Part shown: positions 52,004 to 61,992 of the stretch, piece by piece
Position numbering within the stretch: position 1 is the first letter of the stretch
Layout of the letters: every line of letters starts with the position of its first letter
Assembly: GCA_024758765.1 (NCBI GenBank)
Contig: CP101406.1
Location: 992,001-1,056,000 of the forward strand
Source of the DNA: Mycobacterium sp. SVM_VP21
GTDB lineage: Bacteria; Actinomycetota; Actinomycetes; Mycobacteriales; Mycobacteriaceae
Direction of reading: 5' to 3'
Length of the DNA: 64,000 nt
Position numbers and translations under genes: made by a program
Notes under the pieces: model-generated
Database searches by the model: none
What the model was told of the DNA's origin: nothing
What the model saw: the letters and a program-made list of their open reading frames with translations, nothing else

Positions 52004-54337
52004 GTGCTGCACCGGATCGCCCTGCTGGCCCTCGCCGCCCCCCGCCGCGTACTAGTCCTGGCCGGGCTGGTGATGATCGCCGCTGCGGTGTTCGGGATCC
52101 CCGTGGCCGACAGCCTGTCCGCGGGGGGCTTTCAGGACCCCGGTTCGGAGTCCGCGCAGGCCACCCAGTTGCTGACCGACAAGTTCGGCCAAAGTGACCA
52201 GCAGCTGCTGATTCTGGTGAGTTCGCCCGACGGAGCCGACAGCGAGCGGGCCCGGACGGTCGGCACCGAGATCGCCGGAGTCCTGCAGCGCTCGCCGCAC
52301 GTCTTCAACGTCGCCTCGCCGTGGACGGATCCGCCGTCGGCCGCTGCCCGATTGACCAGCACCGACGGCTCCGCCGGTCTGATCGTGGCCAACCTGCGCG
52401 GCGGCGAGAACGACGCGCAGAAGTACGCCCGTACCCTGGCCGACCAGGTGGCCCACGATCGGAACGGGGTCAGCGTTCGCGCCGGGGGCGGTGCGATGGT
52501 CTATGCGCAGATCAATCACCAGAATCAACATGACCTGCTGTTGATGGAGTCGATCGCGATCCCGCTGAGCTTCGCGGTGCTGGTCTGGGTTTTCGGCGGT
52601 CTGTTGGCGGCGGCATTGCCGGTCGCGCTCGGCGGACTCGCGATCGTCGGCTCGATGGCGGTACTGCGACTGATCACCCTGGGCACCGACGTGTCGATCT
52701 TCGCGATGAACCTCACCACCGCCATGGGTTTGGCACTGGCGATCGACTACACCCTGTTGATCATCAACCGCTACCGCGACGAACTGGCCGACGGCGTCGC
52801 TCCCGATCGAGCACTGATCGCAACGATGACCACCGCCGGTCGCACCGTGCTGTTCTCGGCGATCACGGTTGCGCTGTCGATGTCGGCGATGGTCTTGTTC
52901 CCGATGTACTTCCTCAAATCGTTCGCCTACGCCGGGGTGGCGACGGTGACGTTCGTGGCGATCGCCGCGATCGTGGTGACGCCGGCAGCGATCGCCCTGC
53001 TGGGGCCCCGGCTCGACGCGCTGAACCTGCGAGGGCCGATTCGGCGGCTGCTGCGGCGGCCCGAGCCCGTCGCAAAACCGATCGAAGAGGGATTCTGGTA
53101 CCGGTCAACGAGATTCGTTGCCCGCCACGCCGTCCCGATCGGTCTGGCGGTGGTTACCCTGCTGGTGGCGGTCGGGGTGCCGTTCCTTGGGGTGAAGTGG
53201 GGCTACCCCGATGACCGGGTGCTCCCGCGAACGGCCTCGGCGCATCAGGTCGGCGACGCGCTGCGCGAGCAGTTTGCCGACGATTCTGACCGGGCAGTAC
53301 CGATCGTGGTTCGTGACGCGGACGGCATCGCGCCCGAGGAGCTGGATCGTTATGCCGCGGAGCTGTCCCGGGTGCCGGAGGTGTCCTCGGTGTCGGCGCC
53401 GACCGGTACTTTCGTCGGCGGCGGCCGGGTGGGCGATCCGTCCGCAGCCACCGGGATCAAGGACAACACCGTGTTGCTGACCGTGGCCAGCACCGCCCCG
53501 CTGTTTTCCCAGCGTTCCGAAACCCAGCTCGACCTGCTGCATCAAGTACCGGCACCGGGCCAACGGCCGGTGCAGATGGGTGGGCTGGCACAGATCAACC
53601 GAGACAGTGTTAACGCGATCACCGACCGGCTGCCGCAAGTGCTGGGGCTGATCGCTGCCATCACCTTCGGGCTGCTGTTCCTGCTGACCGGCAGCCTGGT
53701 GTTGCCGATCAAGGCGCTGATCCTCAACGTGTTGTCGTTGTGCGCCGCGTTCGGGGCGCTGGTCTGGATATTCCAGGACGGGCACCTGGGAGCGCTGGGC
53801 ACGACACCCACCGGGATGTTGGTCGCCAACGTGCCGGTGCTGCTGTTCTGCATCTCGTTCGGGCTGTCGATGGACTACGAGGTGTTCCTGGTGTCCCGGA
53901 TCCGGGAGTACTGGCTGGCCTCGGGACGCACCCGAGCCGACAACGACGAGAGCGTCTCACAGGGCCTGGCGCACACCGCTCGGGTGATCACCGCCGCGGC
54001 ACTGATCATGTCGATCTCGTTCGCGGCGTTGATCGCCGCCCAGGTGTCGTTCATGCGCATGCTCGGCCTCGGTCTGACCTTGGCAGTGCTGGCGGACGCC
54101 ACGCTGATCCGAATGGTGTTGGTACCGGCGTTCATGCACCTGATGGGCAGTTGGAACTGGTGGGCGCCTCGCCCGCTGGCGCGATTTGCGCGGCGCTTCG
54201 AGATCAGTGAGAACGGCGGTTCAACAGGCCGTCATGCCGCGCCGCCGGGACTTCGGACTCCACACGTGCCGTCGCATCATGGCGCGCATCGCGCTGCTGG
54301 TGGAACCCATCAGGCCGCGTTATCGACGACGGAGTGA
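52004..54337 (+). CDS. MMPL-family RND transporter
   Basis: This 777-residue transporter starts with GTG at 52004. It has two repeats of a membrane helix, extracytoplasmic loop and five helices, with the Asp-Tyr motifs AIDYTLLI and SMDYEVFLVSRI. The C-terminal tail is His/Ala-rich. It diverges from the type III PKS operon and may export its lipid product. There is no MmpS partner beside it. Confidence 0.9.
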   Translation: MLHRIALLALAAPRRVLVLAGLVMIAAAVFGIPVADSLSAGGFQDPGSESAQATQLLTDKFGQSDQQLLILVSSPDGADSERARTVGTEIAGVLQRSPHVFNVASPWTDPPSAAARLTSTDGSAGLIVANLRGGENDAQKYARTLADQVAHDRNGVSVRAGGGAMVYAQINHQNQHDLLLMESIAIPLSFAVLVWVFGGLLAAALPVALGGLAIVGSMAVLRLITLGTDVSIFAMNLTTAMGLALAIDYTLLIINRYRDELADGVAPDRALIATMTTAGRTVLFSAITVALSMSAMVLFPMYFLKSFAYAGVATVTFVAIAAIVVTPAAIALLGPRLDALNLRGPIRRLLRRPEPVAKPIEEGFWYRSTRFVARHAVPIGLAVVTLLVAVGVPFLGVKWGYPDDRVLPRTASAHQVGDALREQFADDSDRAVPIVVRDADGIAPEELDRYAAELSRVPEVSSVSAPTGTFVGGGRVGDPSAATGIKDNTVLLTVASTAPLFSQRSETQLDLLHQVPAPGQRPVQMGGLAQINRDSVNAITDRLPQVLGLIAAITFGLLFLLTGSLVLPIKALILNVLSLCAAFGALVWIFQDGHLGALGTTPTGMLVANVPVLLFCISFGLSMDYEVFLVSRIREYWLASGRTRADNDESVSQGLAHTARVITAAALIMSISFAALIAAQVSFMRMLGLGLTLAVLADATLIRMVLVPAFMHLMGSWNWWAPRPLARFARRFEISENGGSTGRHAAPPGLRTPHVPSHHGAHRAAGGTHQAALSTTE

Positions 54338-54353
54338 GCGCCGTGGCGGCAGC

Positions 54354-54752
54354 CTATTCGTCACAGGACGAACGTATTCCGGTGTGTCCGAAGTCGTCGC
54401 CTTTCCACAGCAGCGGTTCACGAAGGTCTGCCGCCAGGGCATAGGAGAGGCAGTCACCAAAGTTCAACCCCGCGGGGTGGCCGCTGCCCTTGCCGAAATC
54501 CGCGTAGGCCTGTCTGGCGATCCTGGCTTGTCCTTCGGTCACCGGCTCAATCACAAAGCCGGCGTCGTCGAGGAGTTCATCCAATGCTCTGCTAATGATC
54601 GGATCGCGCTGGGAGTCCAAGACAATCCCGCATTCGAGGTAAGCCGCAGCGGACAGCCGGCGCGATCGCGCCCCAGCGATGGCTCTCGCGTAGCGGGGCG
54701 CGTCTTCCTCATCCCGAAGGATCGCGATGATCGCCGAGGTGTCGACGATCAT
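54354..54752 (-). CDS. vapC: PIN-domain ribonuclease toxin VapC
   Basis: This 132-residue PIN protein begins [12 protein letters not shown], with Glu in [11 protein letters not shown], Asp in [12 protein letters not shown] and a final Asp in WKGDDFGHT. All the acidic positions are intact. It overlaps the antitoxin stop by 4 nt. Confidence 0.9.
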   Translation of the reverse strand: MIVDTSAIIAILRDEEDAPRYARAIAGARSRRLSAAAYLECGIVLDSQRDPIISRALDELLDDAGFVIEPVTEGQARIARQAYADFGKGSGHPAGLNFGDCLSYALAADLREPLLWKGDDFGHTGIRSSCDE

Positions 54753-54994
54753 GCCGGCATGCCGCGCTCGTCGTAGAGCAGTGTGCCGTGGTCCAGTCGC
54801 TTGGTCTCCGGGCTCATCCGAGCGGCAGTACGCCTTCCAATGGCCAGTAGCCGCGCGGCCGCGGCGTCCGTCTGCACGTGGGCCAGCCGATCCAGCACCG
54901 CGGCGGCGACCACTTGCGCTTGAGATTCGCCGGTGATCCTGGCGATTTCTTTGACCGCCTCATGAACCGCCGGATCTTTGATGTTCAGCGCCAT
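54749..54994 (-). CDS. vapB: VapB antitoxin (PSK-type transcription factor)
   Basis: This 81-residue antitoxin has the N-terminal ribbon-helix-helix-like [18 protein letters not shown] and a basic middle, then an acidic tail that binds VapC. It differs in family from the Phd-type VapB at 13.4 kb. Its operator lies just upstream. Confidence 0.87.
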   Translation of the reverse strand: MALNIKDPAVHEAVKEIARITGESQAQVVAAAVLDRLAHVQTDAAAARLLAIGRRTAARMSPETKRLDHGTLLYDERGMPA

Positions 54995-55008
54995 GATTGG
55001 TACCTTTC

Positions 55009-55024
55009 TACCATTAAGATGGTA
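55009..55024. promoter_or_regulatory. Palindromic operator of the second vapBC
   Basis: TACCAT-TAAG-ATGGTA is a perfect palindrome 14 bp before the vapB ATG. GGTACC also repeats at 54999-55004 and 55021-55026, so two binding half-sites may exist. Confidence 0.7.
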
Positions 55025-55128
55025 CCTTAGTACTCAGCTCGCGACCGACACGAACTCGCGCAGTCCCTCAAATGCCTTGCCGAACAGCCGGTCATCGTCC
55101 ATGCACGCTACAAGCGGGGTCTGACAGG

Positions 55129-56556
55129 TCAGGTTCCGCAGAACGTCCGGTAGACGCCGAATTCCGGCGGTGCCGGCTCGGCGTAGGCCGCCAAGCCATC
55201 GCGCTGCCGATAGGGTTCGGCGATCACATCCAGCAGCTTCTCCACCGGCGTCAGGTCGCCGCGCATCGCAGCGGTTAGTGCCTGCTCCACCAGGTGGTTG
55301 CGCGGTAGGTAGAGCGGGTTGACCCGGTCCATCGCGGCGGCGTCGGGCCGCATAGTCCGCCAGCGTCCCAGCCAGTCGGCGAACACCGCCGGAAGTGCGT
55401 CGGGGTCACCCCGTCCGGCCGCCGCCAGTTGCCGGAAGAACGAGGTGTAGTCGACGTGGTTGTCGGTCATGAGCGCCAACGCCTGGTCGATCAGCGCGGC
55501 AGCTTCCACGCTGCCGGTCAGGCCGAACTTCGCCAGCATCCCCGCCGACCAGAGGCCGTGATAGCGCGGCATGAACCCTTCGAGGGTTTCCACCGCCACC
55601 GACAGCGCCAGCTCCTCGGTGGCGGCGAACAGCGGCAGGATGGTCTCGGCGAACCGGGCCAGGTTCCACTGGGCGACCAGGGGCTGGTTGCCGTAGGCGT
55701 AGCGCCCGGCATGGTCGATGGAGCTGAACACCGTCGCCGGGTCATAGGCCTCCATGAAAGCGCACGGCCCGTAGTCGATGGTCTCCCCGGAGATGGTCAT
55801 GTTGTCGGTGTTCATCACACCGTGCACGAATCCGACCAACATCCAGCGGGCAATCAGGGACGCCTGGGCTTCCACGACCGCTTGAAACAGTGCGAGGTAA
55901 GGGTTTTCGGCCTGTGCGGCATCGGGGTAATGCCGGGCGATCGAGTAGTCGGCCAACCGGCGCAACAATCCCAGGTCACCGGTGGCGCGGGCCTGCTGGG
56001 CGACGAGTTGGAAGCTGCCGACCCGCAGATGGCTGGCGGCGATGCGGGCCAGGACCGCCCCGGGCACCGGCGCCTCGCGTTGCACCTGGTCCCCGGTGGC
56101 CACGACAGCGAGCGAGCGGGTAGTGGGGATCCCCAGCGCGTGCATGGCTTCGCTGATGACGTATTCGCGCAGCATCGGGCCGACGACGGCCAAACCGTCG
56201 CCGCCGCGGGCGAACGGAGTCGGGCCGGAGCCCTTGAGGTGGATGTCGTGTCGGTGGTCGCCGTCGAGTTCGCCGAGCAGCAGGGCGCGGCCGTCGCCGA
56301 GCAGTGGCACGTAGTTGCCGAACTGGTGTCCGGCATAGGCCTGGGCCACCGGGGTGGCTCCGTCGGGAACCTTGGTACCGGTCAACAGCTTCAGGCCGGC
56401 AGGACTTTTCAGCCAGTCCGGGTCCAAACCCAGTTCGGCGGCCAGGTTCTCGTTGAGCACCAGCAGCTTCGGCTCCGGCGGGGTGACGGCCTGCCAGGGC
56501 TGGGCAAGTTCGGGGAACTCGCGGGCAAAGTCTGCGGTCAGGCTCGGGGACGCCAT
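55129..56556 (-). CDS. selO: Protein adenylyltransferase SelO
   Basis: This 475-residue protein is a SelO/YdiU pseudokinase-fold enzyme that moves AMP from ATP to protein hydroxyls. Typical segments are [21 protein letters not shown] in part, [18 protein letters not shown] in part, [17 protein letters not shown] in part, and the end YRTFCGT, where Cys replaces the selenocysteine of eukaryotic SelO. It runs about the usual length. Confidence 0.92.
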   Translation of the reverse strand: MASPSLTADFAREFPELAQPWQAVTPPEPKLLVLNENLAAELGLDPDWLKSPAGLKLLTGTKVPDGATPVAQAYAGHQFGNYVPLLGDGRALLLGELDGDHRHDIHLKGSGPTPFARGGDGLAVVGPMLREYVISEAMHALGIPTTRSLAVVATGDQVQREAPVPGAVLARIAASHLRVGSFQLVAQQARATGDLGLLRRLADYSIARHYPDAAQAENPYLALFQAVVEAQASLIARWMLVGFVHGVMNTDNMTISGETIDYGPCAFMEAYDPATVFSSIDHAGRYAYGNQPLVAQWNLARFAETILPLFAATEELALSVAVETLEGFMPRYHGLWSAGMLAKFGLTGSVEAAALIDQALALMTDNHVDYTSFFRQLAAAGRGDPDALPAVFADWLGRWRTMRPDAAAMDRVNPLYLPRNHLVEQALTAAMRGDLTPVEKLLDVIAEPYRQRDGLAAYAEPAPPEFGVYRTFCGT

Positions 56557-56841
56557 CTATCCAGACTACGTGCGGATAGGTCGTCATTCAGGCCGATGTC
56601 ACAGCCACCCCTTGCGCACCGGCGAAGTTGGGTTGGGTGATGTTCGATTCGGATAGCGGTGGCGATATCACCGTGGGTGGATCGCCCGCGAGATGCCGGT
56701 CCGAGTGGTGGTAGTGCTGGGCAGTCGTCGCCGCTGACACCGGATCGGTTCCAATACCTGGCTGCCACACCGAGCGTACGCCCAGGCGGACGTCACCGAG
56801 GTGTGTCAGCGACCAATAGATGGGCGGCTACCGTTACACCG

Positions 56842-57627
56842 GTGACGGAACGGCGCCGCTGGGACACGCTGAAGATGGTGGCATGGCGGATCGGGACCGC
56901 CGTCGTCGTCGCCGCGATCTTCATCGGCCTATACCAGGTGAACCGCACCCACCCGGCGCACCCACTGATCCCGGTCCCGATGGCGCGCGAGATCGGGCCC
57001 GGCATCGGCATCAACGTCTCCCCCGGCGGCGACGCGGCCGCTATCACCTGCACCACCGGATTCCTGGTGCACACCCGCGACGGGCGCCCCGGGCTGCTGG
57101 TGGCCGGGCACTGCAATCCTGGCGGCGGCCCCGGGCAGGTGGAGATCCGCCACGGCGGCGCCTTCGCCTATCGCACCATCGGCACATTCACCGAGACCGT
57201 CAGCGACGGCAGCAACTGGGATGACTACGACATTGGGCTGATCACCCTTGACGATCCGGGCAAGATCCCCTTGACCTCGGTCATCGACGGGCATCCGGTG
57301 GTCGGGGTCGCCGAGTATGTGTCGGTCGGTGATGTGCTGTGTCACTACGGAATCCGCAGTGGCGGACCGCTGTGCGGCCCCGTGGTGGCCAGTGAGGCGA
57401 ACAAGGTCCGGTTTGAAGCCGGCGGTACCTGCGGCGACTCCGGCGGCCCGGTGTACCGATTGCGCGACGACGGCGCCGCCGAGGCGGTCGGCATCTACAT
57501 CGCAGTTTCCGACGGCACCTACTCCGAGCCCAAGTGCGAAGACCCGCACCCCTTCTCGATCGCCCAGACCATCACGCCGTGGCTGTCGGCCTGGGAGCTG
57601 ACGCTGGACACCACCACCGGCCGCTGA
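56842..57627 (+). CDS. S1-family (trypsin-like) serine protease, membrane anchored
   Basis: The GTG at 56842 (or the ATG at 56875) gives about 261 residues with a membrane helix (13-31) and an exported trypsin-like domain. The full triad is present: His 90 (VAGHC), Asp 130 (YDIGLI) and Ser 200 (CGDSGGP). It is the active paralogue of the pseudoprotease at 40615, with which it shares GPGxGINVS and the SGGPLCGPVVASE region. The target is unknown. Confidence 0.85.
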   Translation: MTERRRWDTLKMVAWRIGTAVVVAAIFIGLYQVNRTHPAHPLIPVPMAREIGPGIGINVSPGGDAAAITCTTGFLVHTRDGRPGLLVAGHCNPGGGPGQVEIRHGGAFAYRTIGTFTETVSDGSNWDDYDIGLITLDDPGKIPLTSVIDGHPVVGVAEYVSVGDVLCHYGIRSGGPLCGPVVASEANKVRFEAGGTCGDSGGPVYRLRDDGAAEAVGIYIAVSDGTYSEPKCEDPHPFSIAQTITPWLSAWELTLDTTTGR

Positions 57628-57640
57628 CGCAGCCCTGGCG

Positions 57641-57946
57641 ATGCTGGCGGTGCTAGCGGCGGTCCCACAATGCTCGCTACACCCGTATTGGCGTGGTGCA
57701 GCGGCTGTCTGCATCTCAGTGACGGGCTGGATCACCGCGCTGAAGGGATTCGCGTTGACGGTGTTTCCCGATGGCGGAATGTCGGCTGCAAACATCGCGA
57801 TGCGCGCCGAGGGTTGGACGCGTGCCGCCTACGTGCTGTTCGCACTGGTCGGGTTGTACCTGACCTACGTCGGGTGGGCGCCGCTGCGGAATCGGCCGCA
57901 TCCGCAACCTGCCAGTGGCGATCGGGATCTGCGCTCGGCGGCGTGA
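57641..57946 (+). CDS. Small membrane protein (101 residues), possibly N-terminally truncated
   Basis: Two or three hydrophobic segments are visible, with ITALKGFALTVFPDGG and YVLFALVGLYLTYVGW. It resembles the C-terminal part of short mycobacterial membrane proteins; the N-terminus is short, so a 5' loss is possible. No function is known. Confidence 0.5.
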   Translation: MLAVLAAVPQCSLHPYWRGAAAVCISVTGWITALKGFALTVFPDGGMSAANIAMRAEGWTRAAYVLFALVGLYLTYVGWAPLRNRPHPQPASGDRDLRSAA

Positions 57947-58053
57947 TCTGGACGAGCGCGTCGGTGAGCTCGAACGCCAGCCGGTAGCGCGAGAAGCGAT
58001 GCCGTCACGGCCAGTGCGATCCGTTGCGGCTCAATACTTTCGGCCACATAGAA

Positions 58054-58836
58054 TCATCTTGTCCGGTTCGGGATGGCGTGGCGAAACTCGTCGGACGCCA
58101 GACAGCGGGCCTGTTCGGTGACCGCGGCTCGTAGGCCGGCGGCATCGTCGGCAGTTCGGCCCGCATCGATGGCGCGTCGTGCCCCACGAACGGCGATCTG
58201 CGGTTGACTCGCGAGTCGTTCAGCGAATTCATGGGCCGCGGAATCGAGCTCATCGTCGCCGACCACGCGATTGGCCAGTCCGATGCGCAGCGCCTCCGCC
58301 GCGTCGATCACCTCGCCGAACAGGATCAGTTCTCGTGCTCGCCCCTCCCCGATGAGCCGCGGGAGTCGAAACGTCGCACCCATGTCAGGCAAAAGGCCGT
58401 AGCGGGTTTCGGTCAGCCCGACTCGGGCGTCCTGGGTGAAGATACGGAAGTCGCAAGCCAGCGCCAGTTGCAGGCCCGCCCCGTAGGCGTGACCGCGGAC
58501 CGCTGCGACACTGGGACAGCCGAGCTGGGGAATCCACTCGAAGGCCCCGGCCACGCGAAGGCCGAGCTCCATAGTCTCGTCATCGACAGATCGCTGCGCG
58601 AACGCGGTCAACGTGCCGGCCATGTCTTCGACCAGGTCGATGCCTGCCGAGAAGGACGGGCCGTCGCTGGCCACGATCAAACAGCGAAGGGTCTCGTCGG
58701 CCAGCAATTGCCTGCCGAGGTGGTCCAACTCCGCGCGCATTGCCGGGTTGATCGCGTTGCGCTTCTCGGGTCGCGACAACGCCAAGGTTCCGACGTGTTC
58801 GCTGCGGTCATAGCGAATGGTCTGGTACCTGCTCAT
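58054..58836 (-). CDS. Enoyl-CoA hydratase/isomerase family protein (crotonase)
   Basis: The ATG at 58836 gives 260 residues, the normal crotonase length. The oxyanion-hole loops are FSAGIDL and GHAYGAGLQLALACDFRI, and the ETRYGLLPDMG segment carries the usual active-site helix start. It hydrates or isomerises an acyl-CoA; the substrate cannot be assigned. It diverges from the DoxX gene. Confidence 0.87.
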   Translation of the reverse strand: MSRYQTIRYDRSEHVGTLALSRPEKRNAINPAMRAELDHLGRQLLADETLRCLIVASDGPSFSAGIDLVEDMAGTLTAFAQRSVDDETMELGLRVAGAFEWIPQLGCPSVAAVRGHAYGAGLQLALACDFRIFTQDARVGLTETRYGLLPDMGATFRLPRLIGEGRARELILFGEVIDAAEALRIGLANRVVGDDELDSAAHEFAERLASQPQIAVRGARRAIDAGRTADDAAGLRAAVTEQARCLASDEFRHAIPNRTR

Positions 58837-58945
58837 GTCATGTAGACGATTCCGCGCGGGCGAGTGTGACACCAGCGAACCGTCACATTCGCCAGCCGCC
58901 TTCCGTCCTAGTAGATGAACACCCAGAACCGGAAGGACCGACACC

Positions 58946-59308
58946 ATGAACATCGCACTGTGGACTGCCCAATTGGCCTTGGCCGCGGTATTCGCCGCCT
59001 CCGGTGGCGCCAAACTCACCATGACGCGCGAGCGTCTGTTGGACACGGGCCAAACCGGGGTGGCGATGTTTCCCATGCCGGTGGTGCGTTTCACCGCGGC
59101 GATGGAGCTGCTGGCGGCCCTCGGACTGGTCGCGCCCGGGCTCACGGGGATCGGGCAGGTGCTGACACCGGTGGCCGCCGCGGGTTTGTGCGTCGTCATG
59201 GTCGGGGCGGCGTGGGCGCACTCCCGACTGCGGGAGCCCAAGAGCGTGGCCGTGAACGCCGTGCTGTTCGCGGTGGCGGGCTTCGTGGTGCTCGGCCGGT
59301 TGCTCTGA
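58946..59308 (+). CDS. DoxX-family membrane protein
   Basis: This 120-residue protein has four predicted membrane helices. It begins LALAAVFAASGGAKL and has the GVAMFPMPVVRFTAAMELLAALGL region in part, typical of DoxX-like proteins. Members are linked to redox homeostasis or small-molecule oxidation. It converges on the carboxyltransferase gene, 12 bp away. Confidence 0.82.
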   Translation: MNIALWTAQLALAAVFAASGGAKLTMTRERLLDTGQTGVAMFPMPVVRFTAAMELLAALGLVAPGLTGIGQVLTPVAAAGLCVVMVGAAWAHSRLREPKSVAVNAVLFAVAGFVVLGRLL

Positions 59309-59320
59309 TCGAGTCGGCTT

Positions 59321-60889
59321 TCAGAACGTATCGACGAACCGCCGGGGTTGCACATCCTGTCGGTATCCGGTCGACGCGGCCAGCATCGCCGCGATCACCC
59401 CGCGCGTCTCGGCGGGGTCAATGACGTCGTCGATCTCGAAAAGCGTTGCGGCGTTGAGTGCTTTGGCGTGTTCCTCGGCGGCAGCGGTGGCTTGGCGGAC
59501 GCGTTCTTCGCGCTCGTCGTCATCGGCGATGGCTTCTAGTTCCTTGCGCAGCCCCAATCGCACCGCGCCTTCCAGGCCCATCGGCCCCAGGTGCGCGCCC
59601 GGCCAGGCGACGGTCAGCACCGGCTGGTGCAGGCTGCCGCCGAGCATGGCTTGCGCGCCCAGCCCATAGCCGCGGCGCAGGATCACCCCGATCAGCGGCA
59701 CCCGCAGCGCCGCCCCGGCGACCAACAGTCGAGAGGCTTTGCGGACCAACCCTTCTGCCTCGGCCGCCGGGCCCACCATGTAGCCGGGACAGTCGACCAG
59801 CGAAACGATGGGCAGCCCGAACGCGTCGCAGAGCTGCAGGAACCGGGCTGCCTTGTCCGAGGCACCGGCGGTGATCGCCCCGGCCATCACCATGGTGTTG
59901 TTGCCGATGATCCCGACGGGGCGGCCGTCGATACGAGCCAGTGCGGTGACCATCTCGGGCGCGAACTTCTCCCGTAGGAAGGTCACCGTGCCGGTGTCCG
60001 CCAACGTCTCGATGATGGGTTTGAGCGGATACGCACGCCGCGCCCGCTCGGGAATCATGGCGCGCAAGCCGTTTTGGTCTGCTACCTCGCCAGGTGCGGT
60101 GACTCCCTGGAAGTAGCCGAGGACTTGTTTGGTCACCGTGACAGCCTCGGCTTCGTCGGCCACCACCACGTCGACGACGCCGTTGGGCGCCTGCACCGAG
60201 ATCGGCCCGACGTCGTCGGGAGCGACGTGCCCCAGACCACCGCCGGCGATCATCGCTGGGCCCGCCATGCCGATGGAGGTGTCGACCGTGGCGATGATCA
60301 GATCCGAGGTGCCGGCGATGACGGCGTTGCCGGCAAAGCAGCGGCCCTTGACCACCGCGATGCGCGGCACCAGTCCGGACAGCTTGGCCCACAAGGCGAA
60401 TGCCGGTACGTCGAGTGACGACACCGTCGGATAGTCGGTGTCGCCGGGCCGTCCACCGCCACCCTCCGCAAAGAAGACGGTCGGCAGTCGCATCCGTTCG
60501 ATGAGCTCGAACAGACGGTCCTTCTTGAAGTGGCCGATCGCGCCCTGCGTGCCCGCCAACACGGTGTAGTCGTAGGACAACACGGCGCAGGCGCCGCGCT
60601 CGGGTCCGAACAGTGCGCCGTTGATCGTGGCGGTCCCGCCCAGCAGGCCGTCGCCGGGGGTATTGGCGATCAAGTCGTCCTTGTCACGGCGGGCACGTTG
60701 GGCCGCGATCGCGAACCGCCCGTACTCCACAAAGGTCCCGGGGTCGACCAGATCGGCGATGTTCTCCCTTGCGGTGCGGCCGCCGGCGTCGTGGCGGCGT
60801 TGTACCGCGTGCGGCCGAGCCGCGTCCTCGGTGAGTGCGCGGCGGCGCAACAGTTCTAGCAGGTCGTCACGCAGCGGGACATCGGGCAT
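59321..60889 (-). CDS. Acyl-CoA carboxylase carboxyltransferase (beta) subunit
   Basis: The ATG at 60889 gives 522 residues, the AccD size. Two carboxyltransferase half-domains are visible, with GGTATING, the FFAEGGGGRPGD loop and, in the second half, VDCPGYMVG and GYGLGAQAM. It transfers CO2 from biotin to an acyl-CoA. No biotin-carrier subunit lies beside it. Its substrate could be tied to the nearby crotonase and thioesterase. Confidence 0.88.
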   Translation of the reverse strand: MPDVPLRDDLLELLRRRALTEDAARPHAVQRRHDAGGRTARENIADLVDPGTFVEYGRFAIAAQRARRDKDDLIANTPGDGLLGGTATINGALFGPERGACAVLSYDYTVLAGTQGAIGHFKKDRLFELIERMRLPTVFFAEGGGGRPGDTDYPTVSSLDVPAFALWAKLSGLVPRIAVVKGRCFAGNAVIAGTSDLIIATVDTSIGMAGPAMIAGGGLGHVAPDDVGPISVQAPNGVVDVVVADEAEAVTVTKQVLGYFQGVTAPGEVADQNGLRAMIPERARRAYPLKPIIETLADTGTVTFLREKFAPEMVTALARIDGRPVGIIGNNTMVMAGAITAGASDKAARFLQLCDAFGLPIVSLVDCPGYMVGPAAEAEGLVRKASRLLVAGAALRVPLIGVILRRGYGLGAQAMLGGSLHQPVLTVAWPGAHLGPMGLEGAVRLGLRKELEAIADDDEREERVRQATAAAEEHAKALNAATLFEIDDVIDPAETRGVIAAMLAASTGYRQDVQPRRFVDTF

Positions 60890-61000
60890 GTGGCAGGTTC
60901 CTTCGCAGCGGTGGTCACCGTGAACAACATCATGGGCGAAGCGCGATCCACAAGCCTCGGGCTGGGTCGCGCCCGACGCGGCGGGACCATGTGGGGTGAT

Positions 61001-61067
61001 GCCCGGCTTTGAGCGACAATCCCGGTCGCGGATCTGACATAACGTCGGTTGTCGCTGCAAGGCGGGC
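61001..61067. repeat. Dispersed inverted repeat, copy 3
   Basis: The arms are GCCCGGCTTTGAGCGACAA (61001-61019) and TTGTCGCTGCAAGGCGGGC (61049-61067), with a 29-bp spacer containing TGACATAAC. They match copies 1 and 2 with a few changes. It lies between the divergent carboxyltransferase and methyltransferase genes, ending 46 bp before the latter. Confidence 0.78.
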
Positions 61068-61113
61068 GCCTCCCCTAATCCTTCCCGCCGGCGCCGCTCC
61101 CTACGCTGAATGA

Positions 61114-61959
61114 ATGGCGAACGAGGAACAGCAGCAGGCCTGGGCGGCCCAGGGCATCGAGTGGGTGGACAACGCGGTGATCTTCGAGGCAGTACTGGCA
61201 CCGTTCGCCGACGCAGTCATGCGCGCCGCCGACATCGCCGCGGGCGAGCGGGTGCTCGACATCGGCTGTGGCTCCGGAACATTGCTGCAGCGCGCCGCGG
61301 CCCTGAACGCCATACCGTTCGGCGTGGACATCTCCGAGCCGATGGCGCAGGCGGCGCGTCGACGGGTTCCCGAGGCCACCGTGTCCCTCGGTGACGCACA
61401 GACCATGGATTTGCGTGCGGCGGCGGGCGGGGCATCGTTCGACCGGGTCATCTCCCGGTTCGGGGTGATGTTCTTCGACGATCCGGTGGCTGCGTTCACC
61501 AACATCCGCCGAGCGGCGGCCCCGGACTCCCGGCTGGCGTTCGTGTGCTGGCGCGAAGGCGACAATCCGATGTTCGCCGCGGGCGTCGACATCCTGGCCG
61601 CCAAACTGGAGTCACCTCCCGCTGCGCTGGATCCCACGGCTCCTGGCCCGCTGGCCTTCGGCAATCCCGAGCGGGTGCGAGCGATCCTGACCGAAGCCGG
61701 CTGGAGCGACATCGCCGTCGACGCGTTCGACGGCGTCTGCAACTTCGGGATCGGCGGTAGCGACGGCGTCGAGGAACGGCTGGCGTTGATCCTGGCCAAC
61801 CGCACCGGGCAGCAGGCTCGCGCCGAACTGGAGGCCAGGCTGGGTGCCGACGGCTGGGCCGGTGTCGTTGAGGAGCTGCGCGAGGAGCTGCGCCGGCAGC
61901 GGGTCGACGGCGTGGTGCAGTTCCCGGGCCGCACCTGGGTGGTCACCGCGATAGCGTGA
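61114..61959 (+). CDS. Class I SAM-dependent methyltransferase
   Basis: This 281-residue protein has the SAM-binding motif VLDIGCGSGTLLQ (about residues 47-59), then GVDISEPM and FDRVISRFGVMFFDDP. It is of the UbiE/Coq5-like type. The substrate is unknown. It precedes the acyl-CoA thioesterase on the same strand. Confidence 0.88.
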   Translation: MANEEQQQAWAAQGIEWVDNAVIFEAVLAPFADAVMRAADIAAGERVLDIGCGSGTLLQRAAALNAIPFGVDISEPMAQAARRRVPEATVSLGDAQTMDLRAAAGGASFDRVISRFGVMFFDDPVAAFTNIRRAAAPDSRLAFVCWREGDNPMFAAGVDILAAKLESPPAALDPTAPGPLAFGNPERVRAILTEAGWSDIAVDAFDGVCNFGIGGSDGVEERLALILANRTGQQARAELEARLGADGWAGVVEELREELRRQRVDGVVQFPGRTWVVTAIA

Positions 61960-61992
61960 CCGGGACTGCTCCGATCACCGGTAAGGACTTCC

